Notes: generated by a model from the letters alone, not told the origin. A stretch of 64,000 bases of DNA from Affinundibacterium amnicola (GCF_014284275.1 NZ_JACOFU010000001.1:682001-746000), one strand, 5' to 3'. Shown: positions 55,737-64,000, counted from the stretch's first letter. Made by a program: numbers and translations.

Positions 55737-57623
55737 ATGAGCCAACATAGCCAATTCACCCTATTGAAAGAGCGCCGCTTTGCGCCGTTTTTTTGGACGC
55801 AGTTTTTTGGGGCATTTAACGATAACGTCTTTAAAACAGCCTTGCTCACGGTCTTGACCTATGATGCGTTGACTTGGACCACGATGGATGTGGGCTTGTT
55901 GAATAATCTGATTCCTGGTCTGTTCATTTTGCCTTTCGTTTTGTTTTCTGCGACTTCGGGTCAATTGGCAGATAAGTTTGAAAAAGGAAAGGTGGCGCGC
56001 TACGTTAAGTTGCTAGAGATAGCCATCATGGCAATCGCAGCGTATGGTTGGATGAGCAAAAATATTTGGATTTTAGTCGCCGCTGTCGCTGGCATGGGTA
56101 TTCATTCCACCTTGTTTGGCCCCGTCAAGTACGCCTATTTACCACAACATTTGCGTTCGGATGAATTAGTCGGTGGTAATGGTGTGATTGAAATGGGCAC
56201 CTTCGTCGGTATCCTTTTAGGCGAAATTTTAGGTGCAATGTTGGTCGTGCATAAACCTTGGGGTGTTGAGTTGGTCGCTGGTGGATGTATTTTGATTGCG
56301 GTTTTGGGTTGGTTGTTTAGCTTACGCATTCCTGTCTCACCCGCACCCGTACCCGATTTAAAAATCAATTGGAATCCAGCCACAGAAACAGTACGTAACA
56401 TCAGTTTTAGTAGAAAAAATCGCCCAGTTTTCTTATCTCTATTAGCGAACTCTTGGTTCTGGTTTTATGGTGCGATCTTGCTCGCGCAATTCCCTCTTTA
56501 CGCAAAAGACTATCTGCACGGCGATCACAGTGTCTTCGTTTTGTTGTTGACGATTTTTTCGTTTGGTATCGGTGCAGGTTCTTTGTTGTGCGAACGTTTG
56601 TCGGGACACAAAGTTGAAATTGGCTTGGTTCCGTTCGGTGCCATCGGTTTATCGATCTTCGGATTTGACTTGTATTTGTCGAGTTTACTGTACACGAATA
56701 CGGCTACAGTGACGGCAATGAGTTTTATCGATCAAGTCGGTAGCTATAAAATTTTGTTCGATATTTTCATGATTGGTATTTTTGGTGGTTTGTATATCGT
56801 GCCTTTGTTTGCCTTGATTCAAACCCGTTGCGATCCTAAACATTTGTCGCGCACGATTGCCGGCATGAATATTATGAATGCCTTATTCATGGTAGTAGCG
56901 GCTTTGGCAGCGATGCTGATGTTGAAGCAAGGATTCACGATTCCACAAATTTTTATGGCAACGGCGATTTTGAATGCCTTGGTGGCGATCTATATTTTCA
57001 GTGTGGTGCCAGAATTCTTGATGCGCTTTGTTGCATGGATTTTGATCCATACCGTGCATAGAGTAAAGGGCATCAATGTCGATAAAATTCCAGAAGAAGG
57101 CGCAGCGGTATTGGTTTGTAATCACGTTAGTTACATGGATGCGATCGTCATCATGGCGTATAGCCCACGTCCAATTCGTTTTGTAATGGATCACGGGATT
57201 TTCAAAATCCCATTTTTGTCTTGGGTATTCCGCACCGCTAAAGCGATTCCGATTGCATCAGCAAAAGACAATCCGTGGTTGATGGAAAAATCCTTTGTCG
57301 ATATCGCCCAGGCTTTGCATGAAGGCGATTTGGTGTGCATTTTCCCGGAAGGAAAACTCACACGTGATGGTGAGATCAACGAGTTCAAAGGCGGCGTGAT
57401 GAAGATCGTCGAACGGACTCCCGTTCCTGTAATTCCTATGGCATTGCGTGGGCTATGGGGCAGCTTGCTGTCGCGTGACGAGGGCAATCCATTTCATCGT
57501 TCTTTCCGCCGTGGACCTTTTTCTCGTTTGGAATTGGTAGTGGGTGAGCCACAAGATCCAGAGAAGATTTCACCAGAAAGTTTGCAGCAGCAGGTGAAAG
57601 AATTGCGTGGAGATTGGAAGTAG
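55737..57623 (+). CDS. MFS lysophospholipid transporter-PlsC acyltransferase fusion
   Basis: A 628-residue two-domain membrane protein. Residues about 1-415 are an MFS transporter of the LplT type (FFGAFNDNVFKTALLTVLTY at the start, about 12 helices). Residues about 430-628 are a PlsC acyltransferase with NHVSYMD (the NHxxxxD motif) and VCIFPEGKLTRDG. In the related three-domain Aas-like fusions an acyl-ACP/AMP ligase follows; here it is absent. A role in taking up and re-acylating lysophospholipids is likely. It is bounded by terminators on both sides and so is monocistronic. Confidence 0.9.
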   Translation: MSQHSQFTLLKERRFAPFFWTQFFGAFNDNVFKTALLTVLTYDALTWTTMDVGLLNNLIPGLFILPFVLFSATSGQLADKFEKGKVARYVKLLEIAIMAIAAYGWMSKNIWILVAAVAGMGIHSTLFGPVKYAYLPQHLRSDELVGGNGVIEMGTFVGILLGEILGAMLVVHKPWGVELVAGGCILIAVLGWLFSLRIPVSPAPVPDLKINWNPATETVRNISFSRKNRPVFLSLLANSWFWFYGAILLAQFPLYAKDYLHGDHSVFVLLLTIFSFGIGAGSLLCERLSGHKVEIGLVPFGAIGLSIFGFDLYLSSLLYTNTATVTAMSFIDQVGSYKILFDIFMIGIFGGLYIVPLFALIQTRCDPKHLSRTIAGMNIMNALFMVVAALAAMLMLKQGFTIPQIFMATAILNALVAIYIFSVVPEFLMRFVAWILIHTVHRVKGINVDKIPEEGAAVLVCNHVSYMDAIVIMAYSPRPIRFVMDHGIFKIPFLSWVFRTAKAIPIASAKDNPWLMEKSFVDIAQALHEGDLVCIFPEGKLTRDGEINEFKGGVMKIVERTPVPVIPMALRGLWGSLLSRDEGNPFHRSFRRGPFSRLELVVGEPQDPEKISPESLQQQVKELRGDWK

Positions 57624-57658
57624 AAAAGCGCTTACTGCAGACGAATTAGTGAAAAACA

Positions 57659-57696
57659 AAACGCCCTGAACCATGCATTCAGGGCGTTTATTTTTT
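57659..57696. terminator. Bidirectional terminator after the MFS-PlsC gene
   Basis: A perfect 12-bp stem (AAACGCCCTGAA and TTCAGGGCGTTT), a 7-base loop, T-rich on the plus side and A-rich on the other. It also closes the minus-strand lipid operon that ends at 57712. Confidence 0.9.
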
Positions 57697-57711
57697 GGTC
57701 GAAGTGCAAAT

Positions 57712-58137
57712 TTAGTTATGCACCTTAAACTGTCGCCGCAACCATCCAACCAAAGCACCCACAATCGGCAATTTCTCCCATAATTCTTCCGCCGCATCCC
57801 AATAGTCGCGGTGATCGGTGATTAATCCTCTGTCGTTGAAAGTCAACATAGAACCACCTTTCACAACATAGTTCTTGCCACGCAAACCGAAATGAAATTC
57901 CCATGTGAGGAAGGCTTTTGATTCTTGCTCTATCACTTCTTCAAAAATGAATTTGGGATACTGTGTCGTTGCGAACATGTGTTCAAAAATCGCTTGGATT
58001 GCCTTAACCCCTTGAACCTCGTTGAAGGGGTCTTTAAAGCGTGCATCATCAGCGTAATACTTGGTGATTTCTTCCAAGCTGGTTGGACTCAAATTCGCAT
58101 ACCAAGCCATGATGTTTTGAACTTGTGGTGTCATCAT
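57712..58137 (-). CDS. NTF2/SnoaL-like protein
   Basis: The last gene of the minus-strand lipid operon. It has 141 residues with the SnoaL-type cone fold pattern: WYANLSPTSLEEITKYYADDARFKDPFNEVQGVKAIQAIFEHMF, then GGSMLTFNDRGLITDHRDYWDAAEELWEKLP. Such proteins bind small lipophilic ligands or act as isomerases. It sits 35 bp after the SDR gene stop. Its product's ligand is unknown, but the company it keeps suggests a lipid-derived molecule. Confidence 0.82.
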   Translation of the reverse strand: MMTPQVQNIMAWYANLSPTSLEEITKYYADDARFKDPFNEVQGVKAIQAIFEHMFATTQYPKFIFEEVIEQESKAFLTWEFHFGLRGKNYVVKGGSMLTFNDRGLITDHRDYWDAAEELWEKLPIVGALVGWLRRQFKVHN

Positions 58138-58172
58138 TATCTATCTCGTAATCATTGTTTGGAACACGTAAT

Positions 58173-58967
58173 TTAAGCGACAACAAAGCGACGTATCAAC
58201 GCAAATCGTAGACGGTACGGTAACATCTGCATCAATTTTAATCCCATCGTGAAACGCTTGGGGAAATGGATTTCAAAATCACCATTGGCAATTCCAGCCA
58301 GTATGGCATGCGAGGCCTGCTCTGGTGTTTGTAAAGCTGGCATGGTGAAATCATTTTTGCTGGTGAGTTCAGTGCTTACAAAGCCAGGGTTGACCAAATA
58401 CACGTTGATATTCTTTTCGTGCAGATCGCTATATAGCAATTCAGTTAAATTGATGAGCGCAGCCTTACTTGGGCCATACACACTAGCATTAGGCAAACCA
58501 AGATAGCCAGCCACGCTGGCGAGTATGGCTAAACCGCCGTTGCCGCGTTGAAGCATGCCGGGTAAGACAGTCTGTAATCCGTGATAAACGCTTTCTAGAT
58601 TAATTTTTAGCGTATCCGCAGCGTCATTCGCATTCACTTCCCAACTGCGCTCGGGTTGATATTTCGCAGCACAAAAAATGACTAAGTCAATCTGTGGGAA
58701 TTTATCCTGCAACTGTTGGCTTGCGCTTTGCCAAGCGTTTTGATCTGCAACATCAAACGCAAGTATGTGAGCGCGTGGATGGGCGTTGGCCACAGATTCT
58801 AGATTCGCTTGACGTCGCGCTGATAAGATGACGTTGGCATCCAGGCTCAATAAAGATCTAGCCAACGCAGCGCCGATGCCACTTGAGGCACCTATAATCC
58901 AGATAGTCTGATTTTGCCAATCACGCACGGGGCGATTGAGTGGTTGCAAGAATGGGAATCGCATCAT
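58173..58967 (-). CDS. Short-chain dehydrogenase of the stress-lipid operon
   Basis: A 264-residue classical SDR. After an N-terminal extension of about 20 residues come TIWIIGASSGIGAALARSLL, the FCAAKYQPE region in place of NNAG, LASVAGYLGLPNASVYGPSKAALINLTELLYSDL (Ser, Tyr, Lys triad), and VNPGFVSTELTSKNDF. The start overlaps the stop of the DUF3833 gene by 4 bp. Likely substrate: a lipid carbonyl or alcohol, by context only. Confidence 0.88.
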   Translation of the reverse strand: MMRFPFLQPLNRPVRDWQNQTIWIIGASSGIGAALARSLLSLDANVILSARRQANLESVANAHPRAHILAFDVADQNAWQSASQQLQDKFPQIDLVIFCAAKYQPERSWEVNANDAADTLKINLESVYHGLQTVLPGMLQRGNGGLAILASVAGYLGLPNASVYGPSKAALINLTELLYSDLHEKNINVYLVNPGFVSTELTSKNDFTMPALQTPEQASHAILAGIANGDFEIHFPKRFTMGLKLMQMLPYRLRFALIRRFVVA

Positions 58968-59503
58968 CCTCTCCGGCGGAAGAATAAAGTCACTTCGCCA
59001 ACCTCAAAACCGAATTTGCTCATTTTGGCGCGATTGACCATGGTGTTCTCATCGATCAGATACATCCAATCATCCATCGCCATCTCATAGATACTGCCAT
59101 CGACAGGTAGAAGCAGGGTGTATTGCCATTTGAATGCATTTCCCGCGACTTCACCAAGCGCGTCACCTTTGACGTCGTCTGCTTTGCCTATCCAACGACC
59201 ATCCGCATTCTTGCGTAAGTGCCAGATACGTTGTTGTTTGCTGCCATCGTCATACACAAAGCGCTCGTCGAGGACCAACTCTTCGCCGATTTTCTTCGTG
59301 TCAATGACGACATGAAAACGTTTAATGACCGCGCCGTTTCTTTGTTGGAACATGCCCCAGGCGTCTGTCGTGCCGAGAAAAAATTTCTCTAGGTCGAGTT
59401 GTGGCTTGACGTCTTTGTAGTGATTGACATCAGTGATGGCACAAGCACTGAGAAAGAAAGTGAAAGACACTGCGCCAAGGGCGAGAAGAAATTTTTTGAT
59501 CAT
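58964..59503 (-). CDS. DUF3833 lipoprotein
   Basis: A 179-residue lipoprotein precursor. The signal ends in FTFFLSACAITD, a lipobox with Cys at about residue 21. The DUF3833 body follows: YKDVKPQLDLEKFFLGTTDAWGMFQQRNGAVIKRFHVVI, then VLDERFVYDDGSKQQRIWHLRKNADGRWIGKADDVKGDA. The family is tied to the Cfa/DUF1365 clusters. Function unknown. It overlaps both neighbours by 4 bp (ATGA), showing strict coupling. Confidence 0.9.
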   Translation of the reverse strand: MIKKFLLALGAVSFTFFLSACAITDVNHYKDVKPQLDLEKFFLGTTDAWGMFQQRNGAVIKRFHVVIDTKKIGEELVLDERFVYDDGSKQQRIWHLRKNADGRWIGKADDVKGDALGEVAGNAFKWQYTLLLPVDGSIYEMAMDDWMYLIDENTMVNRAKMSKFGFEVGEVTLFFRRRG

Positions 59504-60783
59504 GATGGAGTGCTCTTAGAAAAATGACGAAGTAAAAAGAGCGCGATCAATTTGAAAGCGCAGGGGAGAACCGCATAGGTGAAAGTTAAGGCCATCAAAC
59601 CACTTGCTTGATTCACTTGATTGGCTTGGTAGCTCAGTAAGGCAAGCAAAGAAAGACTAAGACCCGCTAAGGCCAAAGTGAATTTTCCAACGAGCGACCA
59701 CAAACCAAAATAGGCGCCCATGTTTTGTTTGTCGTCGACAAGTACAGTGAGTAAAACTGGCGGCAGTGCTAAATCAGCACCCAGAGCAAATCCTGATGCA
59801 ATACAGACCAACAAGAAAGCATTGGCATCACCAGCACCAAGCATGCTCGCACTGACAAAACTCAATACGGCAATCAACATGCCGAGCTGCCAGGATCGTT
59901 GCGCGCCAATGCGTTTTGCTAATTTGATCCATAGTGGCAAGCCACATGCCCCCGCAATAAAGTAAGAAGATAAAAACAGCGCCGTTTTTTCTGGTGTTTG
60001 AATTCTGTCGTTGATGAAAAACAGAATCAGGCTAGCTGGAATCGCAACAGATAAGGAATTGAAAAAATAAATACGTAAAAGTGCGACGAATCGTGGATTT
60101 TTAAGCAAAATGCGTAAGGCGATGATGGCATGGGCTCCACGCTGCAAAGGCTTGACTGCGCCAAACAACAGAGCGACAACGGCAGCCAATACTAAGGCAG
60201 CAAATCCCATTGCATACTGCACTAATTGTGTCTCGGTCGAGCTCTTATCTTGCAGAATAATCCAGCTTGGTATGATGCTCGCGACGATGACACCAAGCAT
60301 GCCAAAAGCTTCACGCCATGCCGAAGCACCAAGCAGTTGATGATAACTTGCAGCTTGTTGATCGCTGTTGCTTGTTCCTTGGCTTTCAAGGCTAGAGCCC
60401 CACGCTAAGTAAGCGATGTTGAGCATGCTATGCGCCGTGTAGGCGAGGCTGAGCATCACACCTAACCAAATCAATAAGCTGGTGTTTGAATTACGTGCAA
60501 AAGCAGGTGGTAGCCAAAGACCAGCAAATGTTAAACACAGTAATGCGGCCGAGACGAAGATCCAGATTCGATTACTACATCCCAATTTATCAATGATTTG
60601 TCCGATAAAGGGATCTTGCACAGTATCAAACATGCGCGCAAAAAATAATACTAAACCCGTGCTCGCTAAGGGTAAGCCAAGTTGTGCCGTGTAGTAGTTT
60701 GGAATCTGCACATACACAGGTAAGGCTGCCATTGCCAATGGCAGTCCCAGCAAACCATAAAAAATCAATGAAGAGATTTTCAC
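59500..60783 (-). CDS. MFS (GPH-type) transporter of the stress-lipid operon
   Basis: A 427-residue membrane protein with about 12 helices. It resembles the GPH/MFS_2 sugar-cation symporter family (PLAMAALPVYVQIPNYYTAQLGLPLASTGLVLFFARMFDTVQDPFIGQIIDKLG). In the proteobacterial clusters of this kind a GPH-type transporter is a regular member, and it probably moves a lipid or amphiphile rather than a sugar. It overlaps the genes on both sides by 4 bp. Confidence 0.87.
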   Translation of the reverse strand: MKISSLIFYGLLGLPLAMAALPVYVQIPNYYTAQLGLPLASTGLVLFFARMFDTVQDPFIGQIIDKLGCSNRIWIFVSAALLCLTFAGLWLPPAFARNSNTSLLIWLGVMLSLAYTAHSMLNIAYLAWGSSLESQGTSNSDQQAASYHQLLGASAWREAFGMLGVIVASIIPSWIILQDKSSTETQLVQYAMGFAALVLAAVVALLFGAVKPLQRGAHAIIALRILLKNPRFVALLRIYFFNSLSVAIPASLILFFINDRIQTPEKTALFLSSYFIAGACGLPLWIKLAKRIGAQRSWQLGMLIAVLSFVSASMLGAGDANAFLLVCIASGFALGADLALPPVLLTVLVDDKQNMGAYFGLWSLVGKFTLALAGLSLSLLALLSYQANQVNQASGLMALTFTYAVLPCAFKLIALFLLRHFSKSTPS

Positions 60784-61352
60784 ATTGAGGAACCAGTGAT
60801 TGCCGCTGTGGATTTATTATTGCCCAATAGTTGCTGACGCAAATTACTATCTTTGGTGCGTGGATCTAACCAAATCGAAAAGAAAGCATTCGCAAATATT
60901 TCATCGGGAATCTCTGCCAACAATGCTTGTTGACTGTAAAAACGGCAGCCAATTCCTGGCAGGAAAACACCGATCAATTGATCGCCCGACTTCACATCGA
61001 TAAAGGCTTTTTCCATGTACTGGCGCCATGACTTCAATTTGTCCGCGTTAAATTTGTCACCATGTAAGCGCTTGATTTCATCGATGCTAGAATCAACAAA
61101 CCGATCGCGACTAATCGATTTGTTATATGTGATTTCTAAAGCAAAGCTCGCGCTTTGATCAAGACCACCATCTTTGTTCGGTGTCTGCTGCCAAATTCTT
61201 GCGGTGTAGATCGAAAATCCCCACCAACGAAACTCACCACCACCTAACATTTTTGCTTGTGGCAAATGTTGTTTCCACACTTGCGCGCCAGCATTGACGC
61301 TAAGTAGAAACGTCAAACTGAACAACAGGACTTGTAAATGGCTACGCATCAT
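60780..61352 (-). CDS. Periplasmic chalcone-isomerase-like protein
   Basis: A 190-residue precursor with a signal peptide (VLLFSLTFLLSVNAGAQ). The chalcone-isomerase-like fold follows: GGGEFRWWGFSIYTARIWQQ, then SFALEITYNKSISRDRFVDSSIDEIKRL and GVFLPGIGCRFYSQQALLAEIPDEIFANAFFSIWLDPRTKDSNLRQQLLG. Bacterial members of this fold bind fatty acids and are not flavonoid enzymes. Overlaps of 4 bp with the MFS gene and with cfa place it in the operon. Confidence 0.88.
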   Translation of the reverse strand: MMRSHLQVLLFSLTFLLSVNAGAQVWKQHLPQAKMLGGGEFRWWGFSIYTARIWQQTPNKDGGLDQSASFALEITYNKSISRDRFVDSSIDEIKRLHGDKFNADKLKSWRQYMEKAFIDVKSGDQLIGVFLPGIGCRFYSQQALLAEIPDEIFANAFFSIWLDPRTKDSNLRQQLLGNNKSTAAITGSSM

Positions 61353-62590
61353 GAACTCTTCTGCAATAAGAATTGATAAACATCGGTGCGACCCTCGTCG
61401 AAACCGGCTTCACAATAAGAAAAATATAGTTGCCAGATTCGTTGGAAGGCGGTGCCAAAACCTAGGCCTTGAATTCCTTCTATATTATTTTCAAAGTCAT
61501 GATTCCAACGACGCAAGGTTTCTGCGTAATCCTTCCCGAATGCGTATTGATCGCATGTTTGCAAACCATGCTGTTGCGCGATTTGCATAAAGCGTGGCGG
61601 GCTAGGGAGCATGCCGCCGGGGAAGATGTATTGTTGAATAAAATCGGTACCACTACGATATCGTTCAAAGCGCGCTTCATCAATGGTGATTGTTTGTATC
61701 AATGCCTTGCCACCCGCTTTTAGACGTTGATTGACTGTTTTGAAATAGACCGGCCAGTATTCTTCACCGACGGCTTCGAACATTTCAATCGACACGATCG
61801 CATCGTAACTTCCGTCGAGATCACGATAGTCACACAACTCTAGTTTCACCAAATCTTGACGCTGCAGTTGCTTCATTCTTTGCTCAGCGATTTCAAGTTG
61901 AGATGGTGAAATCGTTACTCCATGCACATAGATTCCGATCGACGATGCATGTTCGGCGAACCCGCCCCAGCCGCAACCGATTTCCAAGACGCGATCACCC
62001 GCTTTCAAACCAAGTACATCGATGATGCGTTGGTATTTGCGATACTGCGCTTCTTGCAGGTTGATCGCATAATCGCCATAAAAAATCGCACTCGAATAAG
62101 TCCAGCTGGCATCTAACCACAATTGATAAAAGGAGTTGCCAATGTCGTAGTGTGCATGAATGTTTTTGCGACTACCTTTGCGCGTATTTGGGCGCAACAG
62201 GTGTTTGAGCTTGTACCATAAACCCATTAACTTACCGCCGAAAATGGCCTTGTCCAAAGCTGCCTCATTTTGAATCGCCAAGCGGAGCAGGGCGGTTAGA
62301 TCAGTAGTGCTGATCCATCCGGCTTCGTAGCTTTCAGCAAATCCAATGTCGCCGCCCTGTAAGATTTTTCTACAGGCTTGCCAATCGTGAATAGTTAAGA
62401 TCACTGATTGTGCTAATTGTTGATCACCAAATTTTAAAACATCGCCGCTTGGCGTCACGATATGCAAATTGCCGTGCTTAATTCTGCTTAGCATGCGGAT
62501 AAAAAGCTTGGCACTTGGCGGCATCGCAGATAGTTTGATGGCGTCGGAATTCTTTGTCATTTCGCTAGATGTGCTTGGAATTGAACTCAC
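61349..62590 (-). CDS. cfa: Cyclopropane-fatty-acid synthase family methyltransferase
   Basis: A 413-residue SAM-dependent enzyme that modifies double bonds of membrane phospholipid acyl chains. It has an N-terminal lipid-binding domain (about residues 30-130), then NIHAHYDIGNSFYQLWLDASWTYSSAIFYGD. The SAM site is DRVLEIGCGWGGFAEHASSIGIYVHGVTISPSQLEIAEQRM, and YDAIVSIEMFEAVGEEYWPVYF follows. It is the Cfa2-like branch that travels with DUF1365 and an FAD amine oxidase, so its product may be other than a simple cyclopropane (for example a methylated or furan-type chain). It overlaps its neighbours by 4 bp. Confidence 0.92.
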   Translation of the reverse strand: MSSIPSTSSEMTKNSDAIKLSAMPPSAKLFIRMLSRIKHGNLHIVTPSGDVLKFGDQQLAQSVILTIHDWQACRKILQGGDIGFAESYEAGWISTTDLTALLRLAIQNEAALDKAIFGGKLMGLWYKLKHLLRPNTRKGSRKNIHAHYDIGNSFYQLWLDASWTYSSAIFYGDYAINLQEAQYRKYQRIIDVLGLKAGDRVLEIGCGWGGFAEHASSIGIYVHGVTISPSQLEIAEQRMKQLQRQDLVKLELCDYRDLDGSYDAIVSIEMFEAVGEEYWPVYFKTVNQRLKAGGKALIQTITIDEARFERYRSGTDFIQQYIFPGGMLPSPPRFMQIAQQHGLQTCDQYAFGKDYAETLRRWNHDFENNIEGIQGLGFGTAFQRIWQLYFSYCEAGFDEGRTDVYQFLLQKSS

Positions 62591-63390
62591 TTTGTCTGCT
62601 CCTGTTCTTTTGATTTGCCAGTGGTAATTTGTTGATTAGTGAAATGCACCTGACGCCGAAACGGCACCTTCTTTATCCACAAAAGTAGGGCGTGCCAGTG
62701 AATACGAAAAAACACACCGAAAGTCAAAAACGGTTGCTTAAACAGTGCGCTTAATAAATGCTTGTTGCTGAGTTGTTGTGACTTACCGATGATTGCTGTT
62801 TGAATCAACAAGCCTTCGTCATCGTAGTAGTCGATATTCACTTTGATTTTTTTACAGCTTTCAGCAAATCCAAATTGATAGTGGCCTTTAACCTCACAGA
62901 ACGGTGACACATGCATCATCTTCGTGCTGATCAATTGGGTGCTCGCATCGATGACAGCATTATCGGCAGCTTTCAATAAGTAAAAATGGTGTTCGCCAAA
63001 CGTATTGTTAACTTCCGCTAAAATCGCGATCAGCTGAGATGCGTTGTTGTAGCAATACCAAATGCTGATGGGGTTAAATGCATAGCCAAAGACACGTGGG
63101 AAGCTGAGCAATTCTATTCTGTCGATCTGCGGAATCTGATGTGCCTGCAATATTTGCTGCATCCACTGTTTCAGATCTGAACCATCGCGCGGCCCGTAAT
63201 CTTTGGTATGAATCGAAATTGGTCGCCAACAATTAATTCCAAATAGCATGCCAGTTGGCATTGCCGAAGAATTCGATGCATTTAATTCATCAAGATCGAG
63301 CTTAAGCATAAACACCGGATAGACAAATTTGTGCTTAACTGGTCGCAGTCGCTGGTGCATTACTAAAGCTTGGATAATGCGAGATGCCAT
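62587..63390 (-). CDS. DUF1365 protein of the stress-lipid operon
   Basis: A 267-residue DUF1365 protein: the VMHQRLRPVKHKFVYPVFMLKLDLDEL start, KQWMQQILQAHQIPQIDRIELLSFPRVFGYAFNPISIWYCYN, and LLAEVNNTFGEHHFYLL-like text (here IAILAEVNNTFGEHHFYLL). The family is always found with Cfa-type methyltransferases and FAD amine oxidases and is thought to act on modified fatty acids. No catalytic mechanism is known. Its stop overlaps cfa by 4 bp; the FAD oxidase gene ends 12 bp before its start. Confidence 0.92.
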   Translation of the reverse strand: MASRIIQALVMHQRLRPVKHKFVYPVFMLKLDLDELNASNSSAMPTGMLFGINCWRPISIHTKDYGPRDGSDLKQWMQQILQAHQIPQIDRIELLSFPRVFGYAFNPISIWYCYNNASQLIAILAEVNNTFGEHHFYLLKAADNAVIDASTQLISTKMMHVSPFCEVKGHYQFGFAESCKKIKVNIDYYDDEGLLIQTAIIGKSQQLSNKHLLSALFKQPFLTFGVFFRIHWHALLLWIKKVPFRRQVHFTNQQITTGKSKEQEQTK

Positions 63391-63402
63391 TTTCTATTTG
63401 CC

Positions 63403-64000
63403 TTATTCGGTACGTGCCCAAGCGGGGCTAAGATCAAAATGTTTAACGACACGTAGCGCAGATTTCAAACCATCTTCATGAAATCCGTAGCCGGTCCAGG
63501 CACCTGCAAACCATGCTTTGTTTTTTCCTTGAATTTGAGATAGATCTCGCTGTGTATCAATCGCTTTCTGATCAAATACCGGATGCGCGTATTCAAATTT
63601 TGCGAACACACTTTCTGGTTGTGGTTCATAGATGGGATTTAAGGTGACGATCACTGGAGTTTGTGTATCAAGTCGCTGTAGCTGGTTCAATAAGTAACTG
63701 ACACAGACAGCACTTGTTTGTGCGCTTCCGTCCATCTCGGCATCGGCGCTTTGGCCGATATAGTTCCAGGCACTCCACACTTTTTTCGAGCGTGGCAATA
63801 AGGATATATCGGTGTGCAGGTAGGCCGTATTGGCTTGATAGCGTGCTTTGGAGAGTAATTCATATTCCGCTTCACTTGCATCCGTCAACATGCTCAGCGT
63901 ATCTGGTGCATGGGTAGCAAAAATAACTTGGTCGAATAATTCGGTACTGCCCTTAGATGTGACCATAACAGCTTGTTCAGTGCGCTTGACAGCGCTTACA
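63403..64000 (-). CDS. FAD-dependent amine-oxidase-like protein, C-terminal part
   Basis: The C-terminal 198 residues or so of a flavoprotein of the NAD(P)/FAD amine-oxidase type that precedes DUF1365 and cfa in these clusters. The frame is open to the window edge (…SAVKRTEQAVMVTSKGSTELFDQVIFATHAPDTLSML). The FAD-closing motif KAWFAGAWTGYGFHEDGLKSALRVV is at the end. Related proteins oxidise or desaturate lipid chains. The ATG at 63966 is internal, not the start. In many genomes the ECF sigma factor and ChrR-type anti-sigma genes lie next, which here would be past 64000. Confidence 0.9.
   Translation of the reverse strand, partial: VSAVKRTEQAVMVTSKGSTELFDQVIFATHAPDTLSMLTDASEAEYELLSKARYQANTAYLHTDISLLPRSKKVWSAWNYIGQSADAEMDGSAQTSAVCVSYLLNQLQRLDTQTPVIVTLNPIYEPQPESVFAKFEYAHPVFDQKAIDTQRDLSQIQGKNKAWFAGAWTGYGFHEDGLKSALRVVKHFDLSPAWARTE

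Overview
The window reads as chromosomal DNA from a comparatively low-GC betaproteobacterium of the order Burkholderiales. An Oxalobacteraceae relative such as Undibacterium is the best guess. The reasons are a TCA supercluster typical of that order (mdh, a CitE-like lyase, a GntR regulator, sdhCDAB-sdhE-gltA-odhAB-lpdA), a leader resembling the Burkholderiales sucA RNA motif, a class I PHB synthase with PhaB and PhaR, and the smpB/ratA/rnfH/DUF4124/guaB block. The taxon is an inference. I saw no rRNA, tRNA, CRISPR array, insertion sequence or prophage.

Layout. 1-2.0 kb: cheZ and the start of cheA, minus strand, cheA cut by the window edge. 2.2-6.6 kb: an orphan PIN-domain protein, yaaA, bamD diverging from rluD-pgeF, and a small membrane protein. 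6.6-9.9 kb: PHB genes phaC-phaB-phaR, without a phaA, with a candidate small RNA or attenuator just before phaR. 10-13.6 kb: rimO, metC, a GNAT acetyltransferase and a small anchored protein. 13.7-33.7 kb: central carbon metabolism. acnA, an MliC-like protein, a CitE-like lyase and mdh lie on the minus strand. gntR, sdhCDAB, sdhE, gltA, odhA, odhB, a SHOCT-PspC protein, lpdA, zapE and a small secreted protein lie on the plus strand. 33.7-42.5 kb: a PLP aminotransferase, a gene for a protein of about 1,724 residues that is almost wholly coiled coil, and an OmpR/EnvZ-type two-component pair. 42.7-51.4 kb: a small secreted protein, smpB, ratA-rnfH, a DUF4124 protein, guaB, a GAF/degenerate-GGDEF protein, guaA, queE, queD, a 57-residue membrane protein and tadA. 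51.5-57.6 kb: ldcA, a thiolase, a thioesterase, an MDR oxidoreductase, a GNAT protein and an MFS-PlsC fusion. 57.7-64 kb, minus strand: a tightly coupled eight-gene membrane-lipid operon (FAD amine oxidase, DUF1365, Cfa, chalcone-isomerase-like, MFS, DUF3833, SDR, NTF2-like). It resembles the lipid-modification genes that sit beside the RpoE-ChrR singlet-oxygen system in other proteobacteria.

How the parts fit. The 13-33 kb block encodes the TCA steps from citrate to oxaloacetate except isocitrate dehydrogenase, succinyl-CoA synthetase and fumarase. It also carries a likely local regulator with a perfect palindrome beside its own gene and a structured leader in front of odhA. The guaB-GGDEF-guaA block links GMP synthesis to a probable GTP or c-di-GMP-family sensor.

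The most unusual object is the coiled-coil gene at 35.1-40.3 kb. From 35792 to 39928 its product can be divided by hand, with nothing left over, into 97 units of 14 residues plus three single heptads. That is 197 heptads in one register, followed by one membrane span and a short tail.
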